Source: an uncultured Paracoccaceae bacterium (GTDB lineage Bacteria > Pseudomonadota > Alphaproteobacteria > Rhodobacterales > Rhodobacteraceae). Taken from it: 64,000 nucleotides of DNA. The position numbers and the translations under genes are program-made. Below the pieces are notes generated by a model, which saw only the letters and a list, made by a program, of their open reading frames with translations, searched no databases and was not told the origin of the DNA. The stretch covers positions 1 to 64,000 of the forward strand of contig CAJJAR010000025.1 of the NCBI GenBank assembly GCA_905182105.1, given 5' to 3'. Shown piece by piece: positions 62,451-64,000 of the stretch. The first letter of the stretch is position 1, and each line of letters begins with the position of its first letter.

Positions 62451-63026
62451 TTAGGTCGTGAGTGCGACGATTTGGGTTTGTGCCCCTTTGAGAGCGGCAT
62501 CAAGATCACCCGCTGTCCCCTCTGCGGCCACAAATGTGACGTCAGTGATTCTGATAAACCCAAGCATTGTGGTCATATAGGTACTTGCGTGATCCATTGG
62601 TGAGCCCCGTGGAACGCCGCCAGATGCGATGACGACAATGGCGCGCTTGCCTTCCATCTATCCAATGGGGCCTTTTTTATATGTTGAAAAGTGTGGCCCG
62701 CGCGACAGACTAGATCAACCCAGGCCTTTAGGCTGGCGGGGATACTGGAGTTATACATTGAAACGCCAATGACCAATGTGTCTGAGTCTTTGATTTCTTG
62801 GATTAAACTGTCAGAAGTAGTGAGCTTTTCGGCCTTTTGTTCCGTGAGCTGATCAGCAGGAGTCCAATTTGCCAAGTCATGCTTCGTCAAGCTGTGGCAG
62901 GGGTTGTGTGAGTAGATCACGGTGTGTTGTTGGTCCACCCAATTTTTCTACGATTTATGCTGAAAGCTGGTGTGACACTGATCCGTTTGTCTGGCTAGAG
63001 ATGTTGATGTGGAGGGTAAGTGTCAT
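62451..63026 (-). pseudogene. FMN-dependent NADH-azoreductase-like protein, broken
   Basis: ATG 63026 starts MTLTLHINISSQTNGSVSHQ, then LSA and a TAA. The same frame gives IVEKLGGPTTHRDL. Another frame carries LTEQKAEKLTTSDSLIQEIK, DSDTLVIGVSMYNSSIPASL and KAWVDLVCRAGHTF (flavodoxin-fold FMN site). A third holds EGKRAIVVIASGGVPRGSPM, TMLGFIRITDVTFVAAEGTA and the end at 62451. One stop and at least two frameshifts kill it. AzoR-type enzymes reduce quinones and azo compounds with NADH. A LysR gene is divergent and was probably its regulator. Confidence 0.8.
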
Positions 63027-63139
63027 GTCTGCTCCTTGTGAATGTACTTGTCTGCCCCCTGCATAGGGATTGCATATTTGAACGTAAGGCACTTAAATCC
63101 ACAGCGAGTGTTGGAATTTGCACATGACCGGGAATTGCC

Positions 63140-64000
63140 ATGAACAATTGGGATGAAATCAAGACCGCCTATCAGGTTGCCCGCATGGGAACAGTGAGTG
63201 GTGCCGCCGAAGTATTGGGTGTGCACCATGCGACTGTCATTCGCCATATCGATGCGTTGGAGGGCCAATTGGGGGTAAAGCTGTTTCAGCGCCACGCCCG
63301 TGGGTACACTGCGACTGAAGTGGGCGATGATTTGTTTCGTGTGGCCCAAGCAACGGATGATCAGTTCAACCAGTTGGTTGGGCGCATCAAGGGACGTGGC
63401 ACGGATGTGTCGGGTGAGTTGGTTGTGACGTCGCTGGTTTCACTGGCCCCACGCATGGCACCGTTGTTGGTGGCTTTTCAGCAGGCCCACCCCGATGTTC
63501 TGATCCGCTATTTGACGGGCGAGCGGTTGTTTCGTTTGGAATACGGCGAGGCACATGTGGCTATTCGTGCAGGCAATGCGCCGGATCAACCGGACAACGT
63601 GGTGCAACCTTTCGTGCGTCAGCGCATGGGGCTTTATGCCAGCAAGGATTATGTTGAAAGTAATGGAGTGCCCAAAGATGTCGCCGATTGCGCTAAGCAT
63701 AGGTTTGTGGGGCATGATGACGACAGTCGCGCGCCGTTCAACAAATGGCTGCGGGAAAAGGTACCTGAGGCCGCGCTGACCTTTCGCAGCACAGATGGCC
63801 GGGCACTTGAACAAGCGATTCGTGCGGGTGCGGGGATTGGATTCTTTCCCGTCAGTGACGCGCCAGCAAACCCCGATTTAATTGAAGTATTCCCTCACCA
63901 AGATGAGTGGTCTGCTCCATTGTGGTTGGTCACCCACGTTGATTTGCACCGGACAACCAAGGTGCAGGCCTTTGTGAACTTCCTGAAAGAACATTCCAAA
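63140..64000 (+). CDS. LysR-family regulator (runs off the window)
   Basis: ATG 63140 opens a frame with no stop to the right edge (287 codons). The N-terminal winged helix reads WDEIKTAYQVARMGTVSGAA, EVLGVHHATVIRHIDALEGQ and LGVKLFQRHARGYTATEVG. The co-inducer domain follows with GELVVTSLVSLAPRMAPLLV, AIRAGNAPDQPDN and GRALEQAIRAGAGIGFFPVS. Only a few C-terminal residues are missing. It is divergent from the azoreductase relic with a gap of about 110 bases, the common LysR-target arrangement. If so, its target gene is dead. Confidence 0.9.
   Translation, partial: MNNWDEIKTAYQVARMGTVSGAAEVLGVHHATVIRHIDALEGQLGVKLFQRHARGYTATEVGDDLFRVAQATDDQFNQLVGRIKGRGTDVSGELVVTSLVSLAPRMAPLLVAFQQAHPDVLIRYLTGERLFRLEYGEAHVAIRAGNAPDQPDNVVQPFVRQRMGLYASKDYVESNGVPKDVADCAKHRFVGHDDDSRAPFNKWLREKVPEAALTFRSTDGRALEQAIRAGAGIGFFPVSDAPANPDLIEVFPHQDEWSAPLWLVTHVDLHRTTKVQAFVNFLKEHSK

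Noticed and set aside
1-64000. CRISPR arrays, prophage structural genes, toxin-antitoxin or defence islands
   Set aside because: No repeat-spacer pattern, capsid/tail genes or recognisable defence proteins were found; the only mobile traces are the relics at 235-640.

Overview
The window looks like a chromosomal segment of a marine alphaproteobacterium of the Rhodobacterales (Roseobacter group). The evidence is an Mcl1-type malyl-CoA lyase, DUF1013/TrcR, a COQ9-like protein, a membrane-anchored cytochrome c552, a FYDLN-acid TIGR02300 protein, DUF1244, a NIPSNAP protein beside ffh, and the neighbourhoods dnaX-ybaB-recR, rpmI-rplT, clpS-rsmC-SDR-hemF and ffh-rpsP-rimM-trmD. By eye the GC content is near one half. 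Decayed genes are so frequent that a lineage undergoing genome erosion is likely. An Octadecabacter-like polar roseobacter or a recent host associate would fit, but that is inference.

Layout. 1-930: the AT-rich 3' end of an unknown gene followed by remains of an IS6-family transposase and a large serine recombinase. 934-6200: an EamA transporter, a frameshifted NmrA-like protein, tRNA-Ala, TIGR02300, a SprT-like metallopeptidase, a GntR regulator, and broken DUF4329 and GNAT genes. 6180-12950: accA, a LysE exporter, DUF302, mcl1, then a D-amino-acid set (dgcN, dgcA, dat) and DUF1244. 13150-17750: pyk, a small membrane protein, rpmI-rplT, an MFS transporter, and aqpZ cut in two by a stop codon. 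17800-25220: rsgA, pheS, a dead esterase, pheT, ytoQ, mscL with a stop at codon 3, and an Lrp regulator. 25216-32553: a GyrI-like pseudogene, a pentapeptide-repeat protein, rsmJ, rpsU, COQ9, a quinone oxidoreductase, an RNase T2 pseudogene, trcR, a YHS pseudogene and an mgtC pseudogene. 32686-39800: recR, ybaB, dnaX, a dead zinc metallopeptidase, SRP RNA, nudC, an SRPBCC protein, pheA and cytochrome c552. 39926-47100: yejABEF and a D,D-carboxypeptidase. 47320-53750: a CHMI-like tautomerase, a dead HAD gene, clpS, rsmC, an SDR, hemF, hemC, hemE and a CAT-anticodon tRNA. 53960-64000: a sugar kinase, tolC, and the minus-strand block ffh > NIPSNAP > chorismate mutase > rpsP > bluB > small ORF > rimM > (dead sulfotransferase) > trmD, preceded by a probable small RNA; then a dead azoreductase and a LysR gene that runs off the window.

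How it fits together. Core information processing is intact: translation factors, both phenylalanyl-tRNA synthetase subunits, the pol III tau subunit, Ffh and SRP RNA. So are haem synthesis, fatty-acid entry (accA), glycolysis and oligopeptide uptake. Lesions concentrate in accessory functions: hypo-osmotic channels (aqpZ, mscL), mgtC, secreted or lipoprotein enzymes and small detoxification genes. About fourteen chromosomal genes are broken besides the mobile-element relics. Several lesions are single in-frame stops, so much of the decay is recent. The most unusual points are the split of aqpZ exactly between its two structural repeats with a stop-start junction, a promoter-and-terminator-bounded small RNA upstream of ffh, and an SDR protein lacking the catalytic lysine.
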